Assembly (NCBI GenBank): GCA_020431945.1
Contig: JAGQHH010000358.1
Span: forward strand, 1-18,426
Source of the DNA: Cyanobacteria bacterium HKST-UBA02
GTDB taxonomy: Bacteria; Cyanobacteriota; Vampirovibrionia; Obscuribacterales; Obscuribacteraceae
Direction: 5' to 3'
DNA: 18,426 nucleotides
Part shown: one piece after another, positions 7,208 to 13,522 of the stretch
Layout: each line of letters begins with the position of its first letter
Position numbering within the stretch: the stretch's first letter is position 1
The notes under the pieces: generated by a model
The model's database searches: none
The model's input: only the letters and a program-made list of their open reading frames with translations
What the model was told of the DNA's origin: nothing
Translations under genes and position numbers: made by a program

Positions 7208-8635
7208 ATGTCTTTCGAGGATATTACCCGGCAACTCGAAGCCACCGATCGGAGCATCGATCGGGCCAGAGAGCTGGTGCAATCGGGCCAGCTCAATCGA
7301 GCTCAGAAGCTCTACCGGTCTATCCTCAATGACGTAGTCGAGCTCTATGGTGCCGACAGTCTGAAAACCTGCAACTGTCTCATAGATCTGGCGGACATAG
7401 CTTACGCTCAGGAGCGCTATGCCGAAGTGATCATGCTCGTCGAGCAAGTGATCGTCACCGACAACAGAGCTTCGATCTTTACCGCCGAGCAGCTTCTCTC
7501 GGTACATTTCAAGCTCGCCCGGGCATTCGAGAAGAGCAATAACATCAATGAAGCCTATGGTACTCTTCGTGATCTTCTCGAGCAGTCAGAGAAAGTCCTG
7601 GGTCCTTCGAACCCATTCACCGCCCGGGTGAAAGAGAGTCTGGTCAGTCTCTGCAAGCGCAACTCGCGGAAGCTGAGATCGGCAGAGAAAGTAATCGAGA
7701 CCATGAGCGAGTCGCGCCAGGCGCAATTCTCCACCAATCAAAAAATGAAAGCCAGCTTCGCCCGGGAGTCCGCCAACCACCGCGCCAGCAGGGCATATGT
7801 CCCGGATGGTGCCACAGTGGCGCTACGCAGGACCTGGGGACGCAGTATCACCCTGGCCTCGGCTTTCGTTCTCTGTCTGGGATTCTTGATCTCCGGTCTT
7901 CTTCAGCCGACCCTGCACGATACGGATAAAGACAAAAAGAGAACCAGCGCTTTCGAAGCCAATGCCGGGCCCTCCCTTTCCGCTCCACCGGCATCCCTGG
8001 TCGGTCTCTTCGTCTCGACCGATGGTATCAAGTCTCTGAATGTTGCCGACAACGGCCAGGGTGTCCTCAGCGACGGTGGCGTCAGGACTGACGTGAAAGT
8101 CACCAGAGCCGGTGCTGAGGTCTATGCCACCAGCGACGACTCCCGCCATATCTTCCGCAATGTCGACCAGTCCCTGGTGGACGAGAGCGGAGCCAGGCTC
8201 TATAAAGACGGCGCCCCGGAGCTCGCCACCGTGCAGGTGATCAAAAATGTCGCCGTTACACTCAATCGCTACTACCGGACCTATGGACGTTATCCTCAGA
8301 GCCAGGCCGAACTGCAGTCCCTGAGAGAATATGTAGCTTATATGAACCCTCTCAACGACCGGGCCTGTTTCCCGCGGCTCATGAATGTCATCGAGAAGAG
8401 GGGCTCTTCCATGACCCTGGACGAATACAACAACGCCAGCATGATCGTGGGCTCCCTGATGAATCAGTCCGGAACCATGGGAGAGCCCTGCGGAGTAGAG
8501 CTCTATGTCAGCCCTTATTCGAGCTCCGGCGAGACGGTGATCGTCAGAGGTTACGATCATACAGGCTCGCTGCTTCCCTGCTCGACGCCGGGACGCTGCT
8601 ACTGCGTGGTGCTCACCGCCGGCTCTGTCCGATAG
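7208..8635 (+). CDS. TPR protein with one membrane span and an extracytoplasmic domain
   Basis: The protein has 475 residues. Residues 1-170 are TPR-like helices (AQKLYRSILNDVVELYGADS, ALERY-like and AYGTLRDLLEQSEKVLGPSN units), presumably cytoplasmic. A single hydrophobic span lies at about 213-233 after a basic stretch (RRTWGR). The rest is outside the membrane: a beta-rich section, then LNRYYRTYGRYPQSQAEL (about 352-369), which resembles the conserved YYxxxGxYPxsxxeL stretch of type II secretion pseudopilin-like proteins. The C-terminal third contains five cysteines, possibly forming disulfides. It follows the exported helical protein by five bases with no obvious ribosome site, suggesting coupling. 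It converges on the next gene with four bases between stops. The link to pilin-like proteins is a motif resemblance only. Confidence 0.75.
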   Translation: MSFEDITRQLEATDRSIDRARELVQSGQLNRAQKLYRSILNDVVELYGADSLKTCNCLIDLADIAYAQERYAEVIMLVEQVIVTDNRASIFTAEQLLSVHFKLARAFEKSNNINEAYGTLRDLLEQSEKVLGPSNPFTARVKESLVSLCKRNSRKLRSAEKVIETMSESRQAQFSTNQKMKASFARESANHRASRAYVPDGATVALRRTWGRSITLASAFVLCLGFLISGLLQPTLHDTDKDKKRTSAFEANAGPSLSAPPASLVGLFVSTDGIKSLNVADNGQGVLSDGGVRTDVKVTRAGAEVYATSDDSRHIFRNVDQSLVDESGARLYKDGAPELATVQVIKNVAVTLNRYYRTYGRYPQSQAELQSLREYVAYMNPLNDRACFPRLMNVIEKRGSSMTLDEYNNASMIVGSLMNQSGTMGEPCGVELYVSPYSSSGETVIVRGYDHTGSLLPCSTPGRCYCVVLTAGSVR

Positions 8636-8639
8636 AGAT

Positions 8640-9356
8640 TTATTCGGCTCGCCTGGCTTCTAAGAACGCCGCGACCATCATATAAATTCCTAAAGCCAAT
8701 GCTGCAGCCATCAAGACAGCTTTGACTAGAAAGCCTTGCTCGAGCGAACCATGCACCGCAGGATCAGAAACAACTGTTGCGTCTTCGAAAAGCAGCACTC
8801 CGATAACGGTGGCACAGACAAATGACAAACCTGATACCAGAGCGAAACATTCGATAGTCTTGCGTTTGAAAGTATCGACTGGAGCCGGCGGTAAGGTCAC
8901 TACCTCGTCGGCTCCCCTGTTGATAGTCGAGTTAATAATGAGTATCAGGTACTGGAAGTTTCGAAGGTTCTCTCCAAACGTGATCATTCCGTTTTCCGAT
9001 CTCAATTCGTGAACCCGAGTTGCTCCTCCTGCGTTAACGTACTCAATGGTTTGAAACTGCAAATCATCATTCCAGAGCAGTCGTTTCTTCTTGAGAGGCG
9101 ATCGCCATTCGATGCCCTCGGCATCAACGGTTAGCTTTCCTTCGATGCCGTCGAGCGAGTACAGGCATAGACCTATCGATAGCAGCGCTATGAAGATCAG
9201 GATGAAAACCAGCTCCGCGCCTGAAAATGAGGACATGGCAAAGCTGGCGAATACAGGACCGGGCACAGCAATCAACAAGAAGGCCAGTCTTCGCACACTC
9301 AGTGGAATAAATGGCTCGAACACCAAAGGGGTCTGAAGACTGAGTCTGCGAGTCAT
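8640..9356 (-). CDS. Membrane protein with PH-like domain between two helix pairs
   Basis: The protein has 238 residues. Two hydrophobic helices near the N-terminus (about 22-40 and 47-67) are followed by a soluble segment of about 80 residues, then two more helices (about 172-192 and 210-232). The soluble part (LTVDAEGIEWRSPLKKKRLLWNDDLQF...) has the strand-turn pattern of bacterial PH-like (bPH) domains in small membrane proteins. A TTG at 9389 would add 11 residues, but I chose the ATG at 9354-9356 because the hydrophobic N-terminus needs no extension and no better ribosome site favours the TTG. DNA here is more AT-rich than the neighbours (43% in one line counted by hand). The function is unknown; PH-like assignment is by eye. 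Confidence 0.7.
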   Translation of the reverse strand: MTRRLSLQTPLVFEPFIPLSVRRLAFLLIAVPGPVFASFAMSSFSGAELVFILIFIALLSIGLCLYSLDGIEGKLTVDAEGIEWRSPLKKKRLLWNDDLQFQTIEYVNAGGATRVHELRSENGMITFGENLRNFQYLILIINSTINRGADEVVTLPPAPVDTFKRKTIECFALVSGLSFVCATVIGVLLFEDATVVSDPAVHGSLEQGFLVKAVLMAAALALGIYMMVAAFLEARRAE

Positions 9357-9441
9357 CTGTTTCTCAAAACCCCTGCCACCGGGAGTCAAATTCGCATCTA
9401 TATTACCCCATTAAAGCATCGTAAAAGAAACCAGCAGGGAA

Positions 9442-9891
9442 TTAGAGATTCGAATCAATCAGCTCTTTGACGTCGGCGCTACTGTGAAATCCCACTGTCG
9501 CAGCCTTGATTTTGCCCCGTTCGAAGAGCATCAGGGTGGGCAGGGACTGGACACCCAGCTTTGTGGCGGTCTTGCCGGCAAGATCGACATTGAGCTTGAC
9601 GAATTTCACCTGGCCTTTGTATGAGCCTGCCAGTCGCTCCAGGACCGGTCCCTGGGCCCGGCAGGGTCCGCACCAGTCGGCGTAGAAGTCTACCAGGACA
9701 GGAGTTGCGGACTTGAGTACGGCTTTCCTGAAGGTGGCATCGTTCACAATCTGGATTTCGGCTTTTCGAGTCGATGCCGACACGGCTCCGGGGTTGCCTT
9801 CGGGATCTGCTCCTGACCGGGCTATGACTGCTGCCGAGCCGGCTACGGCGGCTGCCAGGGCTATGGTGGCGATGATACCTGTCTTTCTCAT
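9442..9891 (-). CDS. Exported or membrane-anchored thioredoxin
   Basis: This 149-residue protein has an N-terminal signal or anchor (basic MRKTG, hydrophobic residues 6-24) followed by a complete thioredoxin domain. It carries the active site ADWCGPC (Cys74 and Cys77), the buried strand PVLVDFY and the cis-proline loop SLPTLML (Pro118). It would carry out dithiol-disulfide exchange outside the cytoplasm, for example reducing or shuffling disulfides of envelope proteins. The ATG at 9889-9891 has an AGGAG site 11 bases upstream. An upstream in-frame start at 9975 would put 28 unrelated residues ahead of the signal sequence and is unlikely. Unlike the thioredoxin-fold protein of the ABC operon, this one keeps both active-site cysteines. 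It is divergent from the gene at 9996. Confidence 0.92.
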   Translation of the reverse strand: MRKTGIIATIALAAAVAGSAAVIARSGADPEGNPGAVSASTRKAEIQIVNDATFRKAVLKSATPVLVDFYADWCGPCRAQGPVLERLAGSYKGQVKFVKLNVDLAGKTATKLGVQSLPTLMLFERGKIKAATVGFHSSADVKELIDSNL

Positions 9892-9995
9892 GGTTCTCGA
9901 GTCTCCTCTGCTTACATCTTTAATAACGCTCAGGGATGGGGTTTTGTTCCTGGGTCCCGGGCAATGTAAAGGCAAAAGCGTGTTAAGATTTCGGC

Positions 9996-10454
9996 ATGGT
10001 CAAGAAATGGCTGAAAATGCTGAAAAAGGACGTGGTCGGCGAAGTCGTGCGCGACTACTCCGACCTGGTCAGAGATGACGACCGTATCGGCGTGCGCCTT
10101 CAACAGAAAGGCCGGGCTTTCCGTTTCCTGCTCACGCTCTCTGATCGCAATGCCGGCAATGCCATCTTCAATGCCCAGGTCTCCCACGCTCTGCTCGACG
10201 GGCTCCGGGAGCTGGTGGCGGATATGCAAAGCGTCACAGCTTCGAAGAACAAGAACAAGGAGTACCGCCTGCGTTTTCGGGACGGTGCCGTGGATCTGCT
10301 TGTAACCTACAATTATGATGCCGCTACCAATGTCCCCAGGCAGCGCTCCGCCCCTCTCAACAGTCGCACTTATAAGCTGTTCCAGGAAATGCTCGAGGAC
10401 GTGGAAGTCCTTCTGCAAAATACCGTGGAGACCACCGACGACTGGGGCGACTAG
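9996..10454 (+). CDS. Hypothetical protein, 152 residues
   Basis: I do not recognise this protein. It is probably cytoplasmic: basic N-terminus (MVKKWLKMLKK), no signal peptide, no membrane span, mixed alpha and beta pattern with many charged residues and an acidic C-terminus (ETTDDWGD). Codon use matches the GC-rich flanking genes, which supports it as real. It is divergent from the exported thioredoxin with a 104-base shared upstream region, and its ribosome site is weak. Its TAG stop overlaps the stop of the convergent DUF4240 gene within a shared CTAG. Confidence 0.72.
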   Translation: MVKKWLKMLKKDVVGEVVRDYSDLVRDDDRIGVRLQQKGRAFRFLLTLSDRNAGNAIFNAQVSHALLDGLRELVADMQSVTASKNKNKEYRLRFRDGAVDLLVTYNYDAATNVPRQRSAPLNSRTYKLFQEMLEDVEVLLQNTVETTDDWGD

Positions 10455-11047
10455 AGAAGCCCTTCATTTGTTTCCGCGACACTCGTCGGTCCTGGCGCTC
10501 TCCAGAACTTTGCGAACAGTTTAGGAAACTGAAGTTTCAGGTCTTGAGGGTCTTCGGTATATTCTTCGAGAAAGAGCCGACGTTCCAAATCTCTGTTCTC
10601 TCCATCATCTGGAATCGGCTTGTTGGCGTAAATGTGCTGCCCAACACGTTCTTCATAAATCTGAATGGGTATGCAATCAAATATCTCGTATCTTTCGAAC
10701 CTTTCAGGATTTGGAAGGCTAAGAAGCATCGATTCCGGATCTTCCAAGAAATGATAGAAAACCTTTCTTCCCTGTGCGATCAAGCCAGCCACAAAACTCT
10801 GGAAGTCATCATCTCCACAACCATTAGTCACGATGTAAACTGCCTGGGAAAGGCGGGGAGTGTCCGCTTTCCACTTCAGTTCATCAAATTTCAGCTGGAA
10901 CCGAATCATCTCCTCTGCGGACAATGATGAAATGGACTGCCGATAACGGTTTTCATGGTTCTGTAGTGAATCCGATTCATCTGGAATGCTCCTTTCTACG
11001 ATTTCCCAGAACTGGTCCTCATTCATTGGTTGCGGAAACGCATTCAC
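10451..11047 (-). CDS. DUF4240 domain protein
   Basis: The protein has about 198 residues. It begins with the DUF4240 hallmark MNEDQFWEIVERS, then LSAEEMIRFQLKFDELKW and the diagnostic core AVYIVTNGCGDDDFQSFVAG, followed by LIAQGRKVFYHFLEDPESM. The molecular role of DUF4240 is not established. I set the start at GTG 11047 because it overlaps the stop of the Clp N-domain gene (TAGTG) and has a GGAAG site eight bases upstream. The ATG at 11026, where the domain itself starts, and the TTG at 11071 are alternatives. It is the last gene of the minus-strand run and lies in AT-richer DNA (42% GC in one line counted by hand). Its stop overlaps that of the convergent GC-rich neighbour. Confidence 0.83.
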   Translation of the reverse strand: MNAFPQPMNEDQFWEIVERSIPDESDSLQNHENRYRQSISSLSAEEMIRFQLKFDELKWKADTPRLSQAVYIVTNGCGDDDFQSFVAGLIAQGRKVFYHFLEDPESMLLSLPNPERFERYEIFDCIPIQIYEERVGQHIYANKPIPDDGENRDLERRLFLEEYTEDPQDLKLQFPKLFAKFWRAPGPTSVAETNEGLL

Positions 11048-11565
11048 TATCTTATCTTCCAAAGGAACCAAGCAAGCATTCGGATGATGGTGGGCAACAT
11101 AGGATTTATCGCTGGCATAATGATCGGCTCTTCTCCTATCTCTTCAGTTTGTCTCAATTGGGCAATTCGTGAACGAAGCAATTCTTGATCAACTCCAAGA
11201 GTCTGAAGGATAGCAGGAACAGAACATGTATTGTCCTCAATCATAGCAAGCAAAAGGTGATCTGTTCCCACTCGTTTGGAGCCGATTTGAGCAGCAAGCT
11301 CTATTACACATTTGGCACTTCGTGAAAATGGCAGTTCGTCGAAAGTGTTGCATTGGCCTGTTCCTAGACGCCGAATTACTTCTGCCCTGACTTTTTCTTC
11401 AGATAGCCCCAAGGATTTGAGAGCCCTGAAAGCGATACCCAGTTTCTCAGACATGATACTAAGAAGAAGTAATTCTGGATAAACTGAGTCATAGCGGAGA
11501 ATTCTGGACCACTTTTGTGCTCTGGTAAGTACCATGATGGCATCGTAATCGAAATATTCGAACAA
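11047..11565 (-). CDS. Stand-alone Clp N-terminal domain protein with hydrophobic C-terminal tail
   Basis: This 172-residue protein aligns by eye with the N-terminal double repeat of ClpA/ClpC. Repeat one covers MFEYFDYDAIMVLTRAQKWS through LLLLSIMSEKLGIAFRAL. Repeat two covers FSRSAKCVIELA, IGSKRVGTDHLLLAMIED and VPAILQTLGVD. No AAA+ ATPase follows. After an acidic linker (EEIGEEP) the protein ends with a hydrophobic stretch (about 148-168) and KIR, which could be a membrane tail. The TTG start at 11563-11565 is favoured because MFExF...VLxxAQ matches the usual Clp start; the ATG at 11535 would remove the first helix. Clp N domains bind adaptors and substrates, so a role in delivering or shielding substrates is possible but unproven. 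It overlaps the DUF4240 gene and lies in AT-rich DNA. Confidence 0.83.
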   Translation of the reverse strand: MFEYFDYDAIMVLTRAQKWSRILRYDSVYPELLLLSIMSEKLGIAFRALKSLGLSEEKVRAEVIRRLGTGQCNTFDELPFSRSAKCVIELAAQIGSKRVGTDHLLLAMIEDNTCSVPAILQTLGVDQELLRSRIAQLRQTEEIGEEPIIMPAINPMLPTIIRMLAWFLWKIR

Positions 11566-11627
11566 TTCTCACTTCGCCTCTGAATCGCTCGGTGACCACT
11601 GTAGCTAGATATATCATGCAATCACCA

Positions 11628-12578
11628 TCATGAGAACGGTGGAAGGACCCCCATCTGAAGGCACCAGGTACGAAGTTGGGAGCGCTCATAGTCACTCAAG
11701 GGAAATTGCATGCAGAGCCCTAGATACTCCTCGACAGTTTCAAGCTCACCTTTCATAAGGAGCTCCGTCGCCAGCTCCAAATCAGGCTCAAAAAAAGTGT
11801 CACCTGGAATTTCAAGTGACTCGAGTAAGTGCTTGCAGGCACTGGCTTGGTCTCCATCCTTCAATGCAAGTCTTCCGAGAACCACATGAGCAGCGTGAAT
11901 CGCGCTGCCCGCTTTGTCGCAGGCACCAGGTCTATGTAGGACCCTTTTTGCGAACTCAGAGGCATGCGACCAGTTTTTTGTTCTCAGGGCAAAATCAGCA
12001 AGTCGCACAGACAGACCAAGCATCTTGAGCAAATCCGTATCCCTTTCCAGTACGCCGTCGGCCAGGAGAAACAGTTCTTCGCACCTTTCAGAAGTGGCTG
12101 TATTCGAGCTATCAACGACATCTACCAGCATTTCGATTGGGGCACTGTCATCAGGAGCTCGAGCCATAGACTGTCGAGCTGCGTGTTCGGCCATCTCGAA
12201 CTCCTCATGCAACATGAAGAACATCCAGGCATGTACCAGTGTCGACAACGTGACCGGCTCTGACCGGACACGCTCGCACCAGGCGTCATGAAGCTCACGA
12301 TAGGCGCTGGGATAGAGCTTTCGAAGACCCACGGTGCATGTGACAGCGCTTTCTGCAAGGACGTCGCCAGGAACATTCTCGATAATCCATCTCTGATGAC
12401 GAAGGAAATCTGGCAAACGCGGCTCCAGATCTGCGGAATACCCGCCCAGGACTGTGGCTCGTGCATCCAGATTATTCGGCTCTCTGGCTAGGTCGACTTC
12501 CAGTTGCTGCAAGGCATCAGGGGACAGTAGCCGTCCCTCTTTGAACAACTGTAAAAACCTGTCATGCGCTTCATTCAT
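11628..12578 (-). CDS. Helical repeat (TPR-like) protein, unknown function
   Basis: This 316-residue soluble protein has no signal peptide and consists almost wholly of paired helices. Recognisable TPR-like units include FEMAEHAARQSMARAPDD, WSHASEFAKRVLHRPG and LALKDGDQASACKHLLESLE. An early segment, LEVDLAREPNNLDARATVLG, has the look of bacterial TPR proteins that begin with a short leader. Such proteins usually act as binding scaffolds; no partner is visible except by neighbourhood. The ATG at 12576-12578 has a GGAG site close by. It is 15 bases downstream of the small secreted protein gene and 62 bases upstream of the Clp N-domain gene, in the middle of the AT-richer block. Confidence 0.75.
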   Translation of the reverse strand: MNEAHDRFLQLFKEGRLLSPDALQQLEVDLAREPNNLDARATVLGGYSADLEPRLPDFLRHQRWIIENVPGDVLAESAVTCTVGLRKLYPSAYRELHDAWCERVRSEPVTLSTLVHAWMFFMLHEEFEMAEHAARQSMARAPDDSAPIEMLVDVVDSSNTATSERCEELFLLADGVLERDTDLLKMLGLSVRLADFALRTKNWSHASEFAKRVLHRPGACDKAGSAIHAAHVVLGRLALKDGDQASACKHLLESLEIPGDTFFEPDLELATELLMKGELETVEEYLGLCMQFPLSDYERSQLRTWCLQMGVLPPFS

Positions 12579-12593
12579 ACTTCTCCAGGAATC

Positions 12594-13067
12594 TCATCTC
12601 CCGTTGGCTTTTTTCCATTGACCAATAAAGTAATCCAACGAGTCGAGAAAATCATTCTCAACACTTTCTTGGCTGGCCTTTAGTTCGCCAACATATCGGT
12701 GGACAACCCCCTCGTTCTGACATCTCGAGCTAAAATTGATGGCTCTACCCATTGGCGTTTTGGAATCCTCCGCATTGGTTACTCTGAGACCTGCCTCTCT
12801 GCACTTCGTTTCAAGTGCCGTTCTGATTTTTTCGAAATCAATATGCGGTAGAAAAGGGTGGTTTCGCTGAACAGCTATAGTCAGGCATGTTATTCCTGTC
12901 AACAGATCGACTTCCTCATCGTCAACCGAACTCTCCCAAACAAGTTTTCGACAGGATGATAGCGAGTCCTTTTGTTTTTGCCGGGTCGGTGGGACCGAGT
13001 GCGCCGGTAGTCCATAGACATATTCACATAGAAACAGAACGCAAAAGACAAATCCAAGTCGCTTCAT
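12594..13067 (-). CDS. Small secreted protein, unknown family
   Basis: The protein has 157 residues. It has a good signal peptide (MKRLGFVFCVLFLCEYVYG, cleavage near residue 19-24), then a mature part of about 135 residues with four cysteines (in SSCRK, ITCLT, TKCRE and SRCQN) that could form two disulfides. The cysteines at 9 and 14 are within the hydrophobic core and do not form a proper lipobox. The C-terminal part looks helical (ESVENDFLDSLDYFIGQW). I recognise no family. It sits between the DUF4279 gene (41 bases upstream) and the TPR-like gene (15 bases downstream) and is the only clearly exported product of the five-gene AT-rich block. Confidence 0.7.
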   Translation of the reverse strand: MKRLGFVFCVLFLCEYVYGLPAHSVPPTRQKQKDSLSSCRKLVWESSVDDEEVDLLTGITCLTIAVQRNHPFLPHIDFEKIRTALETKCREAGLRVTNAEDSKTPMGRAINFSSRCQNEGVVHRYVGELKASQESVENDFLDSLDYFIGQWKKANGR

Positions 13068-13108
13068 ATTTGCTGGTCAACCCCAATTTGAGTTATCTAA
13101 ACAGCTTA

Positions 13109-13522
13109 CTAGCCTTTGGTCCAGATACTTACTCCGAGACTCAGACTAGAAATGTTTTGGAGAAGAGCAGGGCCCAAATAGACCCCTTGATCGAAGATCA
13201 AAACGCAAACGCTCAAATATGGACGATATCCGAGCGAGCTCAACCTCTTTAATGAGTCCTTCCTTGATGCCAGATGAAATACGAACTCCTGAATCTGTTC
13301 CTCTATAGTAAGACTCGAATCTGTAGTTGCTTTGAGTTCCCATCTCCCGACATACGATTCTCGACTGATATCTGCCTCGAACTCTCCCTTCTTCAGAGTC
13401 GATGTCGGGATAATTCCAAGCTCAGCGGAAATCAAATCAGGATCTACGTCAGAATGGCAGAAGATGAGGGATAGTTCCAGGTCTTTAGGATAGATATGAT
13501 CCAAGGCTCTATTCTTCTTCAT
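13109..13522 (-). CDS. DUF4279 domain protein
   Basis: This 137-residue protein has the DUF4279 layout: an opening strand (ELSLIFCHSD), then VDPDLISAELGIIPT, a KKGE turn, GRWELKA, a helix with EEQIQEFVFHL and a closing beta-strand region ending in SLSLGVSIWTKG. The family is widespread in small cytoplasmic proteins and its role is not established. The ATG at 13520-13522 lies inside the last codons of the WG-repeat gene, overlapping it by 14 bases in another frame, so its translation is probably coupled. DNA composition drops sharply from GC-rich to AT-rich at this gene, which marks the upstream edge of the five-gene block. Confidence 0.8.
   Translation of the reverse strand: MKKNRALDHIYPKDLELSLIFCHSDVDPDLISAELGIIPTSTLKKGEFEADISRESYVGRWELKATTDSSLTIEEQIQEFVFHLASRKDSLKRLSSLGYRPYLSVCVLIFDQGVYLGPALLQNISSLSLGVSIWTKG

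Noticed and set aside
9892..9995. Possible promoter boxes (TTGTTC with TGTAAA, and TAAGAT close to the start) in the divergent region before the gene at 9996
   Set aside because: Spacing is 15 bases for the first pair and the second would leave almost no leader. Matches are weak, so no promoter is claimed.
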